Of a stretch of 57,193 bases of DNA, positions 44,323-53,547 are shown piece by piece. Both the position numbers and the translations under genes were made by a program. Positions within the stretch are counted from its first letter, which is position 1; each line of letters opens with the position of its first letter. The DNA comes from Halomonas colorata (GTDB lineage Bacteria; Pseudomonadota; Gammaproteobacteria; Pseudomonadales; Halomonadaceae). The stretch is taken from assembly GCF_014897985.1 (NCBI RefSeq), contig NZ_JABUZA010000031.1, forward strand, positions 1 to 57,193. Reading direction: 5' to 3'. The notes beneath the pieces are model-generated. The model did not search any database and had not been told where the DNA came from. It saw only the letters and a program-made list of their open reading frames with translations.

Positions 44323-45087
44323 TTATACCCCTAACATCGAATTGAGATGCTCGCGCCGCGCAGGTAGCTGTGCGGCGCTGATCTCTTCTACTATCTGGCC
44401 GTGATCCATCACAAAGTGGCGGTCGGCAAGCGGTGCGGCAAAGCGGAAATTCTGCTCGACCAGCACAATGGTCATCCCTTGGGCCTTGAGCAGCACCAAC
44501 ACCTCGCCCAGTTTTTGCACGATGACCGGCGCCAGCCCTTCGGTAATTTCATCCAGCAGCAAAAGGCGTGCGCCGGTACGTAAAATGCGTGCCATGGCCA
44601 GCATCTGCTGCTCGCCTCCGGAAAGCCGCGTTCCCTGGCTTTTACGCCGTTCATATAAATTGGGGAACATGGCGTAAATATCGTCCAAGCTCATACCGCC
44701 CGAACTGACCGTAGGCGGTAACAGCAGGTTTTCATGAACATCCAGGCTTGAGAAAATCCCCCGTTCCTCAGGGCAATAGCCAATACCCAGACGTGGAATA
44801 TGGTGGGGCTTCATCGCCAGTGTTTCCTGGCCGTTGATGACGATAGAGCCCGTTCGCCGTCCTACCATGTTCATGATGGCCTTAAGCGTGGTGCTTCGCC
44901 CAGCGCCGTTGCGGCCTAACAGGGTGACAAGCTCGCCCTGCTTTACGTCAAAGTTCACCCCGTGAAGAATGTGCGATTCGCCATAAAAGGCGTGCAGGTC
45001 TTTTATCCTAAGCATTTCGCGCGGCTGAACGTGGGTGCTGGGCGCCGCGGCTTGCGTATCAACGGCTGCTGCATCGGCAATACTCAT
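44323..45087 (-). CDS. livF: Branched-chain amino acid ABC transporter ATPase LivF
   Basis: A 254-residue ATPase. Walker A reads LLGRNGAGRSTTLKA near residue 56, with arginine (CGA codon) where lysine is normal. The signature motif LSGGEQQMLAMARIL is near 155, Walker B LLLLDEITEGLAP is near 172, and the switch histidine is replaced by glutamine in LVEQNFRF, as is common in LivF. It overlaps livG by 4 bases (ATGA). An N-terminal extension of about 25 residues precedes the core. Arginine in this position is, as I recall, found in some LivF-like proteins, so it may still be active. Confidence 0.9.
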   Translation of the reverse strand: MSIADAAAVDTQAAAPSTHVQPREMLRIKDLHAFYGESHILHGVNFDVKQGELVTLLGRNGAGRSTTLKAIMNMVGRRTGSIVINGQETLAMKPHHIPRLGIGYCPEERGIFSSLDVHENLLLPPTVSSGGMSLDDIYAMFPNLYERRKSQGTRLSGGEQQMLAMARILRTGARLLLLDEITEGLAPVIVQKLGEVLVLLKAQGMTIVLVEQNFRFAAPLADRHFVMDHGQIVEEISAAQLPARREHLNSMLGV

Positions 45088-45980
45088 GCGCTGGCCCTCT
45101 CTTGTTCAGCGGCGTCGCTGCCCATATACGCCTCACGCACCAGCGGATTGCGCGACACGCTTTCATAGTCCCCTTCAGCCAGAACAGCGCCCCGGGCAAG
45201 CACCGTGATTTGATCACACAGGCGGCTCACCACGCTCAGGTTGTGCTCGACCATCAGGACCGTTCGCCCTTTGGAAACGCGTTTGATAAGCGCTACGATG
45301 CGGTCAACGTCTTCGGCCCCCATGCCTTGGGTTGGCTCATCCAACAGCATCATCACAGGGTCTAGCGCCAGCGTCGTCGCAACTTCCAGCGCCCGTTTGC
45401 GCCCATAAGGCATTTCAACCGTTAGCGTATCGGCATACTCGCGCAGCCCCACTTCTTCAAGCAGTGCCAAGGCACGCTCGTTAAGGTGATCTAGGGATTT
45501 TTCCGATTTCCAGAAGTGAAAGGATGTGCCGAGCTGGCGCTGAAGCGCAACGCGTACGTTCTCAAGCGCCGTCATATGGGCAAACACCGCGGAAATCTGA
45601 AATGAACGCACTAAACCAAGCCGGGCAATCTGGTTGGATTTAAGCGCGGTAATCGGCTTACCGTGATACAGAATTTCGCCCCGCGTGGGGGGAAGAAACT
45701 TGGTGAGTAAGTTAAAGACGGTGGTCTTACCGGCACCGTTAGGCCCGATCAGGGCATGAATATGGCCTTCCTGAACGCTGAGATTAACGTTATCCACCGC
45801 CGTAAAGCCACGGAACGCTTTTGTCAGCCCTCGCGTTTCGAGCACTGGCGCTTGGGAAGAACTTGTTGTCGAAGCACTTGTTGCCAAAGCACTTTGTGTA
45901 GAAGTACCGGTCGTGAAAGTACTGCTCTTGGAAGTACTGTTCTCGGAAGTACTGTTTGCGGAAGTACTGTCTGCACTCAT
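45084..45980 (-). CDS. livG: Branched-chain amino acid ABC transporter ATPase LivG with repeat-built N-terminus
   Basis: A 298-residue ATPase. The core begins near residue 46 (LETRGLTKAFRGFTAVDNV). Walker A is GPNGAGKTTVFNLLTKF near 78. LivG-type SFQISAVFAHMTALENVRVALQ follows, the signature is replaced by MPYGRKRALEVATTLALDP, and Walker B is MMLLDEPTQGM. It is the first gene of the transporter operon. Residues 3-42 are eight 5-residue repeats rich in Ser and Thr, encoded by 15-bp DNA repeats. No closer ATG exists; a GTG just before the core is the only alternative start. Confidence 0.9.
   Translation of the reverse strand: MSADSTSANSTSENSTSKSSTFTTGTSTQSALATSASTTSSSQAPVLETRGLTKAFRGFTAVDNVNLSVQEGHIHALIGPNGAGKTTVFNLLTKFLPPTRGEILYHGKPITALKSNQIARLGLVRSFQISAVFAHMTALENVRVALQRQLGTSFHFWKSEKSLDHLNERALALLEEVGLREYADTLTVEMPYGRKRALEVATTLALDPVMMLLDEPTQGMGAEDVDRIVALIKRVSKGRTVLMVEHNLSVVSRLCDQITVLARGAVLAEGDYESVSRNPLVREAYMGSDAAEQERASA
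45855..45974 (-). repeat. Eight tandem 15-bp repeats in the livG 5' coding region
   Basis: Reading the livG frame, eight consecutive five-codon units follow the second codon. The protein units are ADSTS, ANSTS, ENSTS, KSSTF, TTGTS, TQSAL, ATSAS and TTSSS, decaying away from the start. Units 1-3 share AGTACTTCC exactly. Since 15 is a multiple of 3, copy-number change would lengthen or shorten the N-terminus without a frameshift. Confidence 0.85.
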
Positions 45981-46095
45981 AGAGCAATAAGCCTCTTGTT
46001 GTTCTTATGCTGAGCAATTCTCGTGCTGACGTTTCACCAGCTCCTTACCGCTTTAATGAGGTAGGTTCGTTATTATTGTTAGCTGGCAATGCATC

Positions 46096-46111
46096 TTTAC
46101 CTTTACGTAAG
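46096..46111 (-). promoter_or_regulatory. Candidate LiuR operator ahead of livG
   Basis: TTTACCTTTACGTAAG has the same spacing as the liuR palindrome but one imperfect half-site (ACCT-TT-ACGT). It lies about 115 bases upstream of the livG start. If real it would place the LIV transporter in the same regulon as the degradative genes. Confidence 0.5.
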
Positions 46112-46261
46112 GTTTAAGTGCAAACTAGCAATCTCTAGCAGGCAATTACAATTACAACTTTGGTCTACAAAAAATAACATTAAATGCTAATAAAACATTA
46201 AGTATTTATTTTACATAGAGTTAAACCAAACCATTAAACCATTGGCTTAGGCAATGACTTC

Positions 46262-46277
46262 TTTACGTTAACGTAAA
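46262..46277 (+). promoter_or_regulatory. Perfect LiuR-type palindrome ahead of liuR
   Basis: TTTACGTTAACGTAAA is a perfect 16-base palindrome 61 bases upstream of liuR and resembles the LiuR motif described for gammaproteobacterial branched-chain degradation genes. MerR proteins bind such dyads between promoter elements. It probably serves the whole liuR-liuABCDE unit. No second site was seen between liuR and liuA. Confidence 0.8.
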
Positions 46278-46338
46278 CTTGTTTTAGCCTCATCAGCAGT
46301 GTTCCATAGGAACAGCCCCTTTTGAAGAGAATTAACCC

Positions 46339-46764
46339 ATGAGCAAAACCTACTCGATCAGCGAACTGGCCAGCGAGTTTGACGTCACCACCCGTAGCAT
46401 TCGGTTTTACGAAGATCAGGAACTGCTTCACCCGGCACGGCGGGGCCAAACACGCATTTACAGCAGCAAGGATCGAGTACGGCTAAAGTTGACCCTACGG
46501 GGCAAACGGCTGGGGCTTTCACTGGCGGAGATCCGAGAATTATTTGAGCTTTGGGATGAGACCCGCAGCGGTAGTGAAAAACAGCTGCAGCTTATGTTGA
46601 ACAAAATCGGCGAACGCCGGGCAGCGCTTGAACAGCAGATGAAAGATATCACCATGGTACAGCTGGAGCTTGAAAGTGCCGAGATTCGCTGCCGTCAGGC
46701 GCTTGAGGAGCTACACGAAAAACAATCCGATGAAGAACGCATTCAGGCTTCATCGTCTACTTAA
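46339..46764 (+). CDS. liuR: MerR-family regulator LiuR
   Basis: A 141-residue MerR protein. The N-terminal winged helix reads YSISELASEFDVTTRSIRFYEDQELLHPARRGQTRIYSSKDRVRLKLTL-like sequence in the first 50 residues. A coiled-coil dimer helix follows, and the C-terminal part is short and without a metal-binding cysteine set. This combination, next to liuA, is typical of LiuR, which represses leucine/isovalerate degradation until a CoA-type intermediate accumulates (effector by analogy). It is the first gene of the operon, 87 bases before liuA. Confidence 0.9.
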   Translation: MSKTYSISELASEFDVTTRSIRFYEDQELLHPARRGQTRIYSSKDRVRLKLTLRGKRLGLSLAEIRELFELWDETRSGSEKQLQLMLNKIGERRAALEQQMKDITMVQLELESAEIRCRQALEELHEKQSDEERIQASSST

Positions 46765-46851
46765 GATTTCGTGGCGTCTCATTCCCTATCCAACAATGAT
46801 TTTCAATAAGCAATTTCTCATAAACAATTTCTAATAAACAGGTGATTGACC

Positions 46852-48021
46852 ATGCACTCTCTCTACTCAGAACTGAATTTCGGTCTTGATGACGAAATGA
46901 ACATGCTGCGCGAGCAGGTCAATGCCTTCGCCGCCAGCGAAATTGCCCCGCGCGCCGCGGAAATCGACCGCAATAATGAATTTCCTAACGACTTATGGAA
47001 GAAGTTTGGCGACATGGGCCTTTTAGGCATCACCGTGTCTGAAGAAGATGGCGGCAGTGGCATGGGCTATCTTGCCCACTGTATCGCCATGGAAGAGATC
47101 TCCCGGGCGAGCGCATCGGTCGCACTGTCTTACGGTGCCCACTCCAACCTGTGTGTGAATCAGATCAAGCGCAACGCCTCCGCCGAACAGAAAGCCAAAT
47201 ATCTGCCCAAATTGATCAGCGGCGAACACGTCGGCGCGCTAGCCATGTCCGAACCTGGCGCTGGTTCCGATGTGGTCTCCATGCAGCTGCGGGCTAAAAA
47301 AGTCGGCGATAACTACCTTCTAAACGGCAACAAAATGTGGATCACCAACGGCCCCGATGCCGATGTGCTGGTGGTCTACGCCAAGACTGACCCGGAAGCC
47401 GGGTCCAAAGGCATTACCACTTTCCTGATCGAAAAAGGCATGCCGGGATTCTCCACGGCGCAGAAGCTCGACAAGCTGGGCATGCGCGGCTCCAACACCT
47501 GCGAATTGGTGTTTCAGGATTGCGAGGTTCCCGCTGAAAACGTGCTGGGCGAAGAAGGCAAAGGTGTGCGCGTATTGATGAGCGGACTGGACTACGAACG
47601 CACCGTACTGGCCGCAGGGCCGGTCGGCATCATGCAGGCCGCCATGGATGTCGTGATGCCGTATATTCATGAGCGCAAACAGTTTAATCAGTCGATCGGT
47701 GAGTTCCAGCTGGTACAGGGCAAAGTGGCGGATATGTATACCACGCTGAATGCCTGCCGCGCTTATCTGTATGCCGTCGCGGCCGCGTGTGATCGCGACC
47801 AGACCTCGCGCAAGGATGCCGCCGGCGTCATCCTCTACTGTGCCGAGAAAGCCACCCAGGTAGCGCTGGATTCCATTCAGCTGTTGGGCGGTAACGGCTA
47901 TATCAACGAATACCCCACCGGGCGCCTGCTGCGCGACGCGAAGCTTTATGAAATCGGCGCGGGCACCAGTGAAATTCGGCGGATGTTGATTGGCCGCGAA
48001 CTCTTCACCGAAAGCCAGTAG
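46852..48021 (+). CDS. liuA: Isovaleryl-CoA dehydrogenase
   Basis: A 389-residue acyl-CoA dehydrogenase of leucine degradation, oxidising isovaleryl-CoA to 3-methylcrotonyl-CoA. FAD-site segments are [20 protein letters not shown] near residue 130 and [19 protein letters not shown] near 160. The isovaleryl-CoA-type active-site glutamate is in [21 protein letters not shown] near 250. The C-terminal [29 protein letters not shown] and [17 protein letters not shown] complete the family. I chose the ATG at 46852 (AGGTGA upstream); a TTG at 46846 is in frame. It is 9 bases before liuB. Confidence 0.95.
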   Translation: MHSLYSELNFGLDDEMNMLREQVNAFAASEIAPRAAEIDRNNEFPNDLWKKFGDMGLLGITVSEEDGGSGMGYLAHCIAMEEISRASASVALSYGAHSNLCVNQIKRNASAEQKAKYLPKLISGEHVGALAMSEPGAGSDVVSMQLRAKKVGDNYLLNGNKMWITNGPDADVLVVYAKTDPEAGSKGITTFLIEKGMPGFSTAQKLDKLGMRGSNTCELVFQDCEVPAENVLGEEGKGVRVLMSGLDYERTVLAAGPVGIMQAAMDVVMPYIHERKQFNQSIGEFQLVQGKVADMYTTLNACRAYLYAVAAACDRDQTSRKDAAGVILYCAEKATQVALDSIQLLGGNGYINEYPTGRLLRDAKLYEIGAGTSEIRRMLIGRELFTESQ

Positions 48022-48030
48022 AGGCGCGCC

Positions 48031-49638
48031 ATGAGCATTCTCAGCACTCAGATTAATCCACGTAGCGAGCTCTTTCAGACCAATGAGCAGTCGATGCGTG
48101 GCGTGGTTACCCAGTTGCATGAACTCACCGCGGCCGTTGCCCAGGGTGGCGGCGTTAAATCTCGTGAGCGTCATGAGAGCCGAGGTAAACTGTTTGTGCG
48201 TGACCGCATCGATCACCTGATCGACGAAGGCTCGCCTTTTCTAGAGTTTTCAGCGCTTGCTGCCCACAAGGTGTATGAAAGCGACGTACCGGCCGCCGGT
48301 GTGGTGACCGGCATTGGGCGCGTATCAGGCGTTGAATGCGTGATTGTGGCCAACGATGCCACGGTAAAAGGCGGCACCTACTTTCCGCTGACGGTCAAAA
48401 AACATATTCGCGCCCAGGAAATCGCCCGCAAGCATCGCCTACCGTGTATTTATCTGGTCGATTCCGGCGGTGCCTTTCTACCCCGTCAGGATGAAGTCTT
48501 CCCTGACCGCGACCACTTCGGGCGCATTTTTTATAATCAGGCCACCCTGTCGGCCGAAGGCATTCCGCAAATTGCCGTGGTGATGGGTTCCTGCACGGCA
48601 GGCGGCGCGTATGTGCCCGCCATGGCCGATGAATCGATCATCGTTAAAGAGCAAGGCACCATCTTTCTGGGTGGCCCGCCGCTGGTCAAAGCGGCCACCG
48701 GTGAAAGCATCAGTGCCGAGGCGTTGGGCGGCGCCGATGTACATGCCAAGGTCAGCGGCGTGGCCGACCATTATGCCGAAAACGATATGCATGCCCTGCA
48801 GCTTGCCCGGGCCTGTGTCTCGCGCCTGAACTGGCAAAAGCGCGGCAAGCTTGCCATGCAGGCTCCCGAGCCGCCCAAGCTCGACCCGTTGGAGCTTTAT
48901 GGCATTGTGGGCACCGACCTTAAAAAGCCCTTTGATGTTCGTGAAGTCATCGGGCGCATCGTCGACAGCTCTGATTTTGATGAATTCAAACGCTACTACG
49001 GCGACACCTTGGTCACCGGATTTGCGCATATTCATGGCCACCCGGTGGGTATTGTGGCTAATAACGGCGTGCTGTTTTCAGAGAGTGCCGTCAAAGGCGC
49101 CCACTTTATTGAGCTGTGCGCCCAGCGCAAAATTCCGTTGATTTTTCTGCAGAACATCACCGGTTTCATGGTGGGTTCCAAGTACGAGCATGAAGGTATC
49201 GCCAAGCATGGCGCCAAGCTGGTCACCGCCGTAGCGTGTGCCAAGGTACCCAAATTCACCGTGCTGATTGGCGGAAGCTTCGGGGCGGGTAACTACGGCA
49301 TGTGCGGCCGCGCTTATGATCCTAATATGCTATTCATGTGGCCCAACGCGCGTATATCCGTCATGGGTGGCGAGCAGGCCGCTGGCGTACTGGCTCAGGT
49401 TAAGCGCGAGCAGTATGAGCGCGAAGGCAGCGAATGGACTAAAGAGGCCGAAGAGGCGTTCAAGCAGCCCACCCGCGAACAGTATGAGCACCAGGGACAC
49501 CCTTACTACGCCAGTGCCCGGCTCTGGGATGACGGCGTAATCGACCCGCTACAGACCCGCGATGTACTGGGTTTAGCGCTGGCCGCGGCCATGAACGCTG
49601 AGATTGAAGAGACACGCTTCGGCGTGTTCCGGATGTAA
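48031..49638 (+). CDS. liuB: 3-methylcrotonyl-CoA carboxylase beta subunit
   Basis: A 535-residue carboxyltransferase subunit that moves carboxyl from biotin to 3-methylcrotonyl-CoA. It has both crotonase-like lobes: [22 protein letters not shown] near residue 106, then [16 protein letters not shown] near 148, then [17 protein letters not shown] near 187, and the C-lobe [25 protein letters not shown] near 374 and [18 protein letters not shown] near 412. It partners with LiuD. GAGG precedes the ATG. Confidence 0.96.
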   Translation: MSILSTQINPRSELFQTNEQSMRGVVTQLHELTAAVAQGGGVKSRERHESRGKLFVRDRIDHLIDEGSPFLEFSALAAHKVYESDVPAAGVVTGIGRVSGVECVIVANDATVKGGTYFPLTVKKHIRAQEIARKHRLPCIYLVDSGGAFLPRQDEVFPDRDHFGRIFYNQATLSAEGIPQIAVVMGSCTAGGAYVPAMADESIIVKEQGTIFLGGPPLVKAATGESISAEALGGADVHAKVSGVADHYAENDMHALQLARACVSRLNWQKRGKLAMQAPEPPKLDPLELYGIVGTDLKKPFDVREVIGRIVDSSDFDEFKRYYGDTLVTGFAHIHGHPVGIVANNGVLFSESAVKGAHFIELCAQRKIPLIFLQNITGFMVGSKYEHEGIAKHGAKLVTAVACAKVPKFTVLIGGSFGAGNYGMCGRAYDPNMLFMWPNARISVMGGEQAAGVLAQVKREQYEREGSEWTKEAEEAFKQPTREQYEHQGHPYYASARLWDDGVIDPLQTRDVLGLALAAAMNAEIEETRFGVFRM

Positions 49639-49648
49639 GGGGCCTATC

Positions 49649-50473
49649 ATGACGAATTCAACGTTAACCATAGATGCAGGTGTTGCCCGCTTAATCCTTA
49701 ATCGCCCGGACGTTCACAACGCCTTTGATGACCAGCTAATTGCCGAGCTGAATGCACACCTCGACAAGCTTCAGATGCTGATTAAAAGCGGTGAGGTACG
49801 CGTGGTGGTACTGGGCTCTGAAGGCAATAGCTTCTCAGCGGGCGCGGATTTGAACTGGATGAAGCGCATGGTCGATTACGATTTTGAAGACAATCTGGCC
49901 GATTCGCGCAAGCTCGCCACGCTGATGCACAGCCTGGATACGCTGCCCTGCCCCACGCTGTGCCGGGTTCAGGGTGCAGCCTTTGGTGGCGCCGTAGGCT
50001 TGGCCGCCTGCTGCGATATCGTTATTGCCTCCGATAAAGCCAGGTTCTGCCTTTCAGAAGTCAAGATTGGCCTCTCGCCTGCGGTCATTAGCCCCTATGT
50101 ACACCGCGCACTCGGCGCACGCCAGATGCGCCGTTACGCGTTGAGCGCTGAAGTCATTGATGCGCCCACCGCACTCAGTCTGGGCCTGGCCCATCAGGTC
50201 GTTGAACACGGCGCACTGGATAGCGCGGTAGATGCCATGCTGGAAACTTTGCTCGCCGGTTCCCCGCAGGCGCAGCAGGTTACCAAAGCGCTGCTCCAAA
50301 CGGTCAGCCAGTCGCCTGATTCTGACGCCACACGCGAACAAACCTGTCAGGTGATTGCCAAGCTGCGGGTTAGCCAGGAAGGCCAGGAAGGACTGGCTGG
50401 ATTTTTTGAAAAGCGTCGCCCCGCCTGGGCTGAAACGCCTCTATCCGGCAATGCCAAGGAGCGCCGCTCATGA
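49649..50473 (+). CDS. liuC: 3-methylglutaconyl-CoA hydratase
   Basis: A 274-residue crotonase-fold hydratase that turns 3-methylglutaconyl-CoA into HMG-CoA. The CoA/oxyanion pocket is GNSFSAGADLNWMKRM near residue 60 and CRVQGAAFGGAVGLAACCDIVIAS near 105. The catalytic Glu is in FCLSEVKIGLSPAVISPYV near 135; the second active-site acid of simple hydratases is replaced, as in AUH-type enzymes. I chose the ATG at 49649, after AAGGGG; an upstream in-frame ATG at 49604 overlaps liuB. It overlaps liuD by 4 bases. Confidence 0.93.
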   Translation: MTNSTLTIDAGVARLILNRPDVHNAFDDQLIAELNAHLDKLQMLIKSGEVRVVVLGSEGNSFSAGADLNWMKRMVDYDFEDNLADSRKLATLMHSLDTLPCPTLCRVQGAAFGGAVGLAACCDIVIASDKARFCLSEVKIGLSPAVISPYVHRALGARQMRRYALSAEVIDAPTALSLGLAHQVVEHGALDSAVDAMLETLLAGSPQAQQVTKALLQTVSQSPDSDATREQTCQVIAKLRVSQEGQEGLAGFFEKRRPAWAETPLSGNAKERRS

Positions 50474-52560
50474 GCCACCTAACGTCGTCTGAATCTAACC
50501 TGCGCACCACGCCCTTTGACACCCTGCTGATCGCCAACCGGGGTGAAATTGCCTGTCGGGTAATGCGCACGGCACGCCTTATGGGGCTTAAAACCGTTGC
50601 CGTTTATTCCGATGCCGACGCCAACTCCCGCCACGTACGTGAAGCCGATGAAGCCATTCGTATTGGTCCCGCCGCTGCGCGCGAAAGCTATTTGAATATC
50701 GAGGCGGTGATTGACGCCGCCAAGCGCACCGGCAGTGGCGCCATTCATCCCGGCTACGGCTTTCTTTCAGAAAACGGCGCCTTTGTAAAAGCACTCGAAG
50801 AAGCGGGTATTACCTTTATCGGGCCGCCCGCGTCAGCCATTGCCGCCATGGGGGATAAATCGGCCGCCAAAGCGCGCATGGCCAATGCAGATGTGCCGCT
50901 GGTGCCGGGCTACCACGGCGATAACCAGGATGATGACCTGCTCCGGGCTGAGGCCGATAAAATCGGTTACCCGGTCATGCTCAAAGCCAGCGCCGGTGGC
51001 GGTGGTAAAGGCATGCGCGTGGTCGAAAAAAGCGAGGCCTTTCAGGCAGCGCTGGAAGGCTGTCGCCGCGAGTCTAAAGCCGCTTTCGGCGATGATCGTA
51101 TGCTTATCGAAAAATACCTGGTCCAGCCACGTCATGTGGAAGTACAGGTATTTTGTGATAGTCAGGGCCACGGCGTGTACCTATTCGAGCGCGACTGCAG
51201 CATTCAACGCCGCCACCAAAAAGTCCTCGAAGAAGCCCCCGCCCCGGGCATGACGCCGGAACTACGCGCGGCGATGGGTAATGCAGCCGTGCGTGCCGCT
51301 CAGGAAATTGGCTACGTGGGCGCGGGCACGGTTGAGTTTCTATTGGATGCTTCGCCAGGCCAGGACGGGGCGTTCTACTTTATGGAGATGAACACCCGTC
51401 TGCAGGTCGAGCACCCGGTGACTGAAATGATCACCGGCCAGGATCTGGTCGAATGGCAGCTGCGGGTGGCAATGGGTGAATCGCTGCCTTGCACACAGGA
51501 AGCATTGACGATCACCGGGCATAGCTTTGAAGCACGCCTTTATGCTGAAGACCCTGATCAGGACTTTTTACCCGCCACGGGCAAGCTTACTCGCTTTGCG
51601 CTCGATTTAGCGGACACCGACTTAAAGGCCGAGCAGGTGCGCCTGGATAGCGGTGTGGAAAGCGGTGATACGGTTTCCATGCACTACGACCCCATGCTTG
51701 CCAAGCTGATTGTGCATGGCAGTGACCGGGATGCCGCCCTGGCCACCCTTAACCGCGCGCTAGCGGCCCTCGATATACAGGGCGTGGTCACCAACCGGGC
51801 TTTTTTGCAGCGCCTGGCGACTCACCCCGCGTTTAAGAACGTAGAGCTGGATACACGGTTTATCGAGCGCCACGAGGCCACCCTGTTTGCCGCGCACCAC
51901 TACCAGCCTGAAGACTATGCCAGCGCCGCGTTACTAGCGTTACACCAGCTGGCCCAGGAGTGCGAAAGCAATTCGCCCTGGGATCGCCATGATGGCTTTC
52001 GGCTTAACGCGCCACGCACGGTGCGCATTGCCCTGCACGATCCCAAGCACTCTCAAGCGCCGGAGGATGCAAGCCCCCTAGTGGTTGTGGAAGGCAAACG
52101 ACACCCGGGTGACCCAGAGTGGCACCTAACCATTAATGGCCACGCCGTTAATGAGCAAACCTTTAGCGCCAGCCTTCAACCGCTTACCGGCAATGCCGTG
52201 GCGATTACCCTTAACGGGCATCGCCGCCGCCTGCATGCCCAGCGCGATGGCAATGTGTTAATCATGGTCGACCCGCAGGGCGAAACCCGCCTTTACTGGC
52301 AGCGCATTGATGCGATTGATCACGGCCAGCATGAAGTGCAGGCGAGCTTTACCGCTCCCATGCATGGCACGGTGGTGGCGCTGCTGGTTGAAGCCGGGGC
52401 GAGCGTCGAAAAAGGCATTCCCCTGATGGTCATGGAAGCCATGAAGATGGAACACACCATGACCGCGCCGACTAACGGCCGCGTGGAAGGTTTCCGCTTT
52501 CAGGCAGGCGATACCGTTAGCCAGGGTGATGTATTACTCGACTTCGCCCCAGGCGAATAA
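50470..52560 (+). CDS. liuD: 3-methylcrotonyl-CoA carboxylase alpha subunit (biotin-containing)
   Basis: A 696-residue biotin carboxylase/biotin carrier subunit. Biotin carboxylase domain: [15 protein letters not shown] near residue 22, the ATP-grasp loop [14 protein letters not shown] near 173, and [17 protein letters not shown] near 305. A linker domain follows, and then the biotinyl domain with the lysine in [11 protein letters not shown] near 659. It starts within the end of liuC (ATGA overlap) and ends 11 bases before liuE. With LiuB it carboxylates 3-methylcrotonyl-CoA. Confidence 0.96.
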   Translation: MSHLTSSESNLRTTPFDTLLIANRGEIACRVMRTARLMGLKTVAVYSDADANSRHVREADEAIRIGPAAARESYLNIEAVIDAAKRTGSGAIHPGYGFLSENGAFVKALEEAGITFIGPPASAIAAMGDKSAAKARMANADVPLVPGYHGDNQDDDLLRAEADKIGYPVMLKASAGGGGKGMRVVEKSEAFQAALEGCRRESKAAFGDDRMLIEKYLVQPRHVEVQVFCDSQGHGVYLFERDCSIQRRHQKVLEEAPAPGMTPELRAAMGNAAVRAAQEIGYVGAGTVEFLLDASPGQDGAFYFMEMNTRLQVEHPVTEMITGQDLVEWQLRVAMGESLPCTQEALTITGHSFEARLYAEDPDQDFLPATGKLTRFALDLADTDLKAEQVRLDSGVESGDTVSMHYDPMLAKLIVHGSDRDAALATLNRALAALDIQGVVTNRAFLQRLATHPAFKNVELDTRFIERHEATLFAAHHYQPEDYASAALLALHQLAQECESNSPWDRHDGFRLNAPRTVRIALHDPKHSQAPEDASPLVVVEGKRHPGDPEWHLTINGHAVNEQTFSASLQPLTGNAVAITLNGHRRRLHAQRDGNVLIMVDPQGETRLYWQRIDAIDHGQHEVQASFTAPMHGTVVALLVEAGASVEKGIPLMVMEAMKMEHTMTAPTNGRVEGFRFQAGDTVSQGDVLLDFAPGE

Positions 52561-52571
52561 GGAGCTTGACC

Positions 52572-53495
52572 ATGGTACTGCGCCAATCCAGCCTTCCCCA
52601 GCGCGTGCGCCTGTTCGAAATGGCCCCCCGAGACGGCCTGCAAAACGAGCCCGGGTCAATGGTGCCTACCGCGACCAAAATCGATCTGATTCATCGGCTC
52701 GCCAATGCCGGCATCCGCCATATTGAAGCGGCAAGCTTTGTATCACCCAAGTGGGTGCCGCAAATGGGCGATGCGACCGACGTAATGCATGGCATTACCC
52801 GTACTCCCGGCGTGGTTTACTCGGCCCTTACCCCTAATCTCAAGGGGCTTGAAAATGCCTTGGCCGCAGGCGTCGATGAAGTAGCGGTATTTGGTGCGGC
52901 CTCTGAAGCGTTTTCACAAAAGAACATCAACTGCTCGATTGCTGAATCCCTTGAGCGCTTCAAGCCTGTGCTCAAGCGCGCACGTGATGCGAATGTGCGT
53001 GTGCGCGGCTACGTTTCCTGTGTGCTGGGGTGCCCTTATGAAGGCGATATTCCCCCTGAGAAAGTCGCTCAGGTGGCCAAGGCCCTTTATGACATGGGCT
53101 GCTATGAGATTTCCCTCGGTGACACCATTGGAGTGGGTACGCCGCTGGCTGCCAAGCGCATGATTGAGGCCGTTTCCGGGCAGGTGCCGATCGATCGGCT
53201 GGCGGCGCATTTTCATGATACCTATGGTATGGCCATCGCCAATCTTTATGCGGTCATGCAAGAAGGTGTCAGCGTGATTGATGCTGCGACCGGCGGCTTG
53301 GGCGGCTGCCCTTATGCCAAAGGTGCCTCCGGTAACGTCGCCACCGAAGACGTGCTTTACCTGCTGGAAGGTTTAGGCATTGAAACGGGGATTGATCTGC
53401 AGGCCGTGCTGGATACCGGTAATTGGATTACCCAGGCGCTGGGCCGTAAGCCGACCTCAAAAGTTGCCCTGGCCAGAGGCGCACGCTCAAGCTAA
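52572..53495 (+). CDS. liuE: Hydroxymethylglutaryl-CoA lyase
   Basis: A 307-residue TIM-barrel lyase that splits HMG-CoA into acetoacetate and acetyl-CoA, the final step of leucine degradation. Marks are [13 protein letters not shown] near residue 18 (metal and catalytic Asp), [16 protein letters not shown] near 50, and [21 protein letters not shown] near 105. The metal-binding HFHDTYGMA is near 216 and the active-site cysteine is in [20 protein letters not shown] near 248. I chose the ATG at 52572 (AAGGAGC upstream). Confidence 0.95.
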   Translation: MVLRQSSLPQRVRLFEMAPRDGLQNEPGSMVPTATKIDLIHRLANAGIRHIEAASFVSPKWVPQMGDATDVMHGITRTPGVVYSALTPNLKGLENALAAGVDEVAVFGAASEAFSQKNINCSIAESLERFKPVLKRARDANVRVRGYVSCVLGCPYEGDIPPEKVAQVAKALYDMGCYEISLGDTIGVGTPLAAKRMIEAVSGQVPIDRLAAHFHDTYGMAIANLYAVMQEGVSVIDAATGGLGGCPYAKGASGNVATEDVLYLLEGLGIETGIDLQAVLDTGNWITQALGRKPTSKVALARGARSS

Positions 53496-53547
53496 CCCTC
53501 ATCAACGCGGCCTGCTCGATCAGACAATAAAAATACGGAGAGACATC

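Larger units (their letters stand above)
45981..46338. promoter_or_regulatory. Divergent regulatory region between livG and liuR
   Basis: About 360 AT-rich bases separating the leftward transporter operon and the rightward leucine operon. It contains two LiuR-like sites (46096 and 46262) and the long AT stretch 46140-46230. No gene was found. The two divergent promoters are expected here; exact -35/-10 boxes could not be fixed. Confidence 0.6.

Noticed and set aside
47320..48216. A 298-codon open frame on the minus strand opposite liuA and the liuB start
   Set aside because: The opposite strand has firm family motifs; this is a GC-driven shadow frame without a ribosome site or domain.
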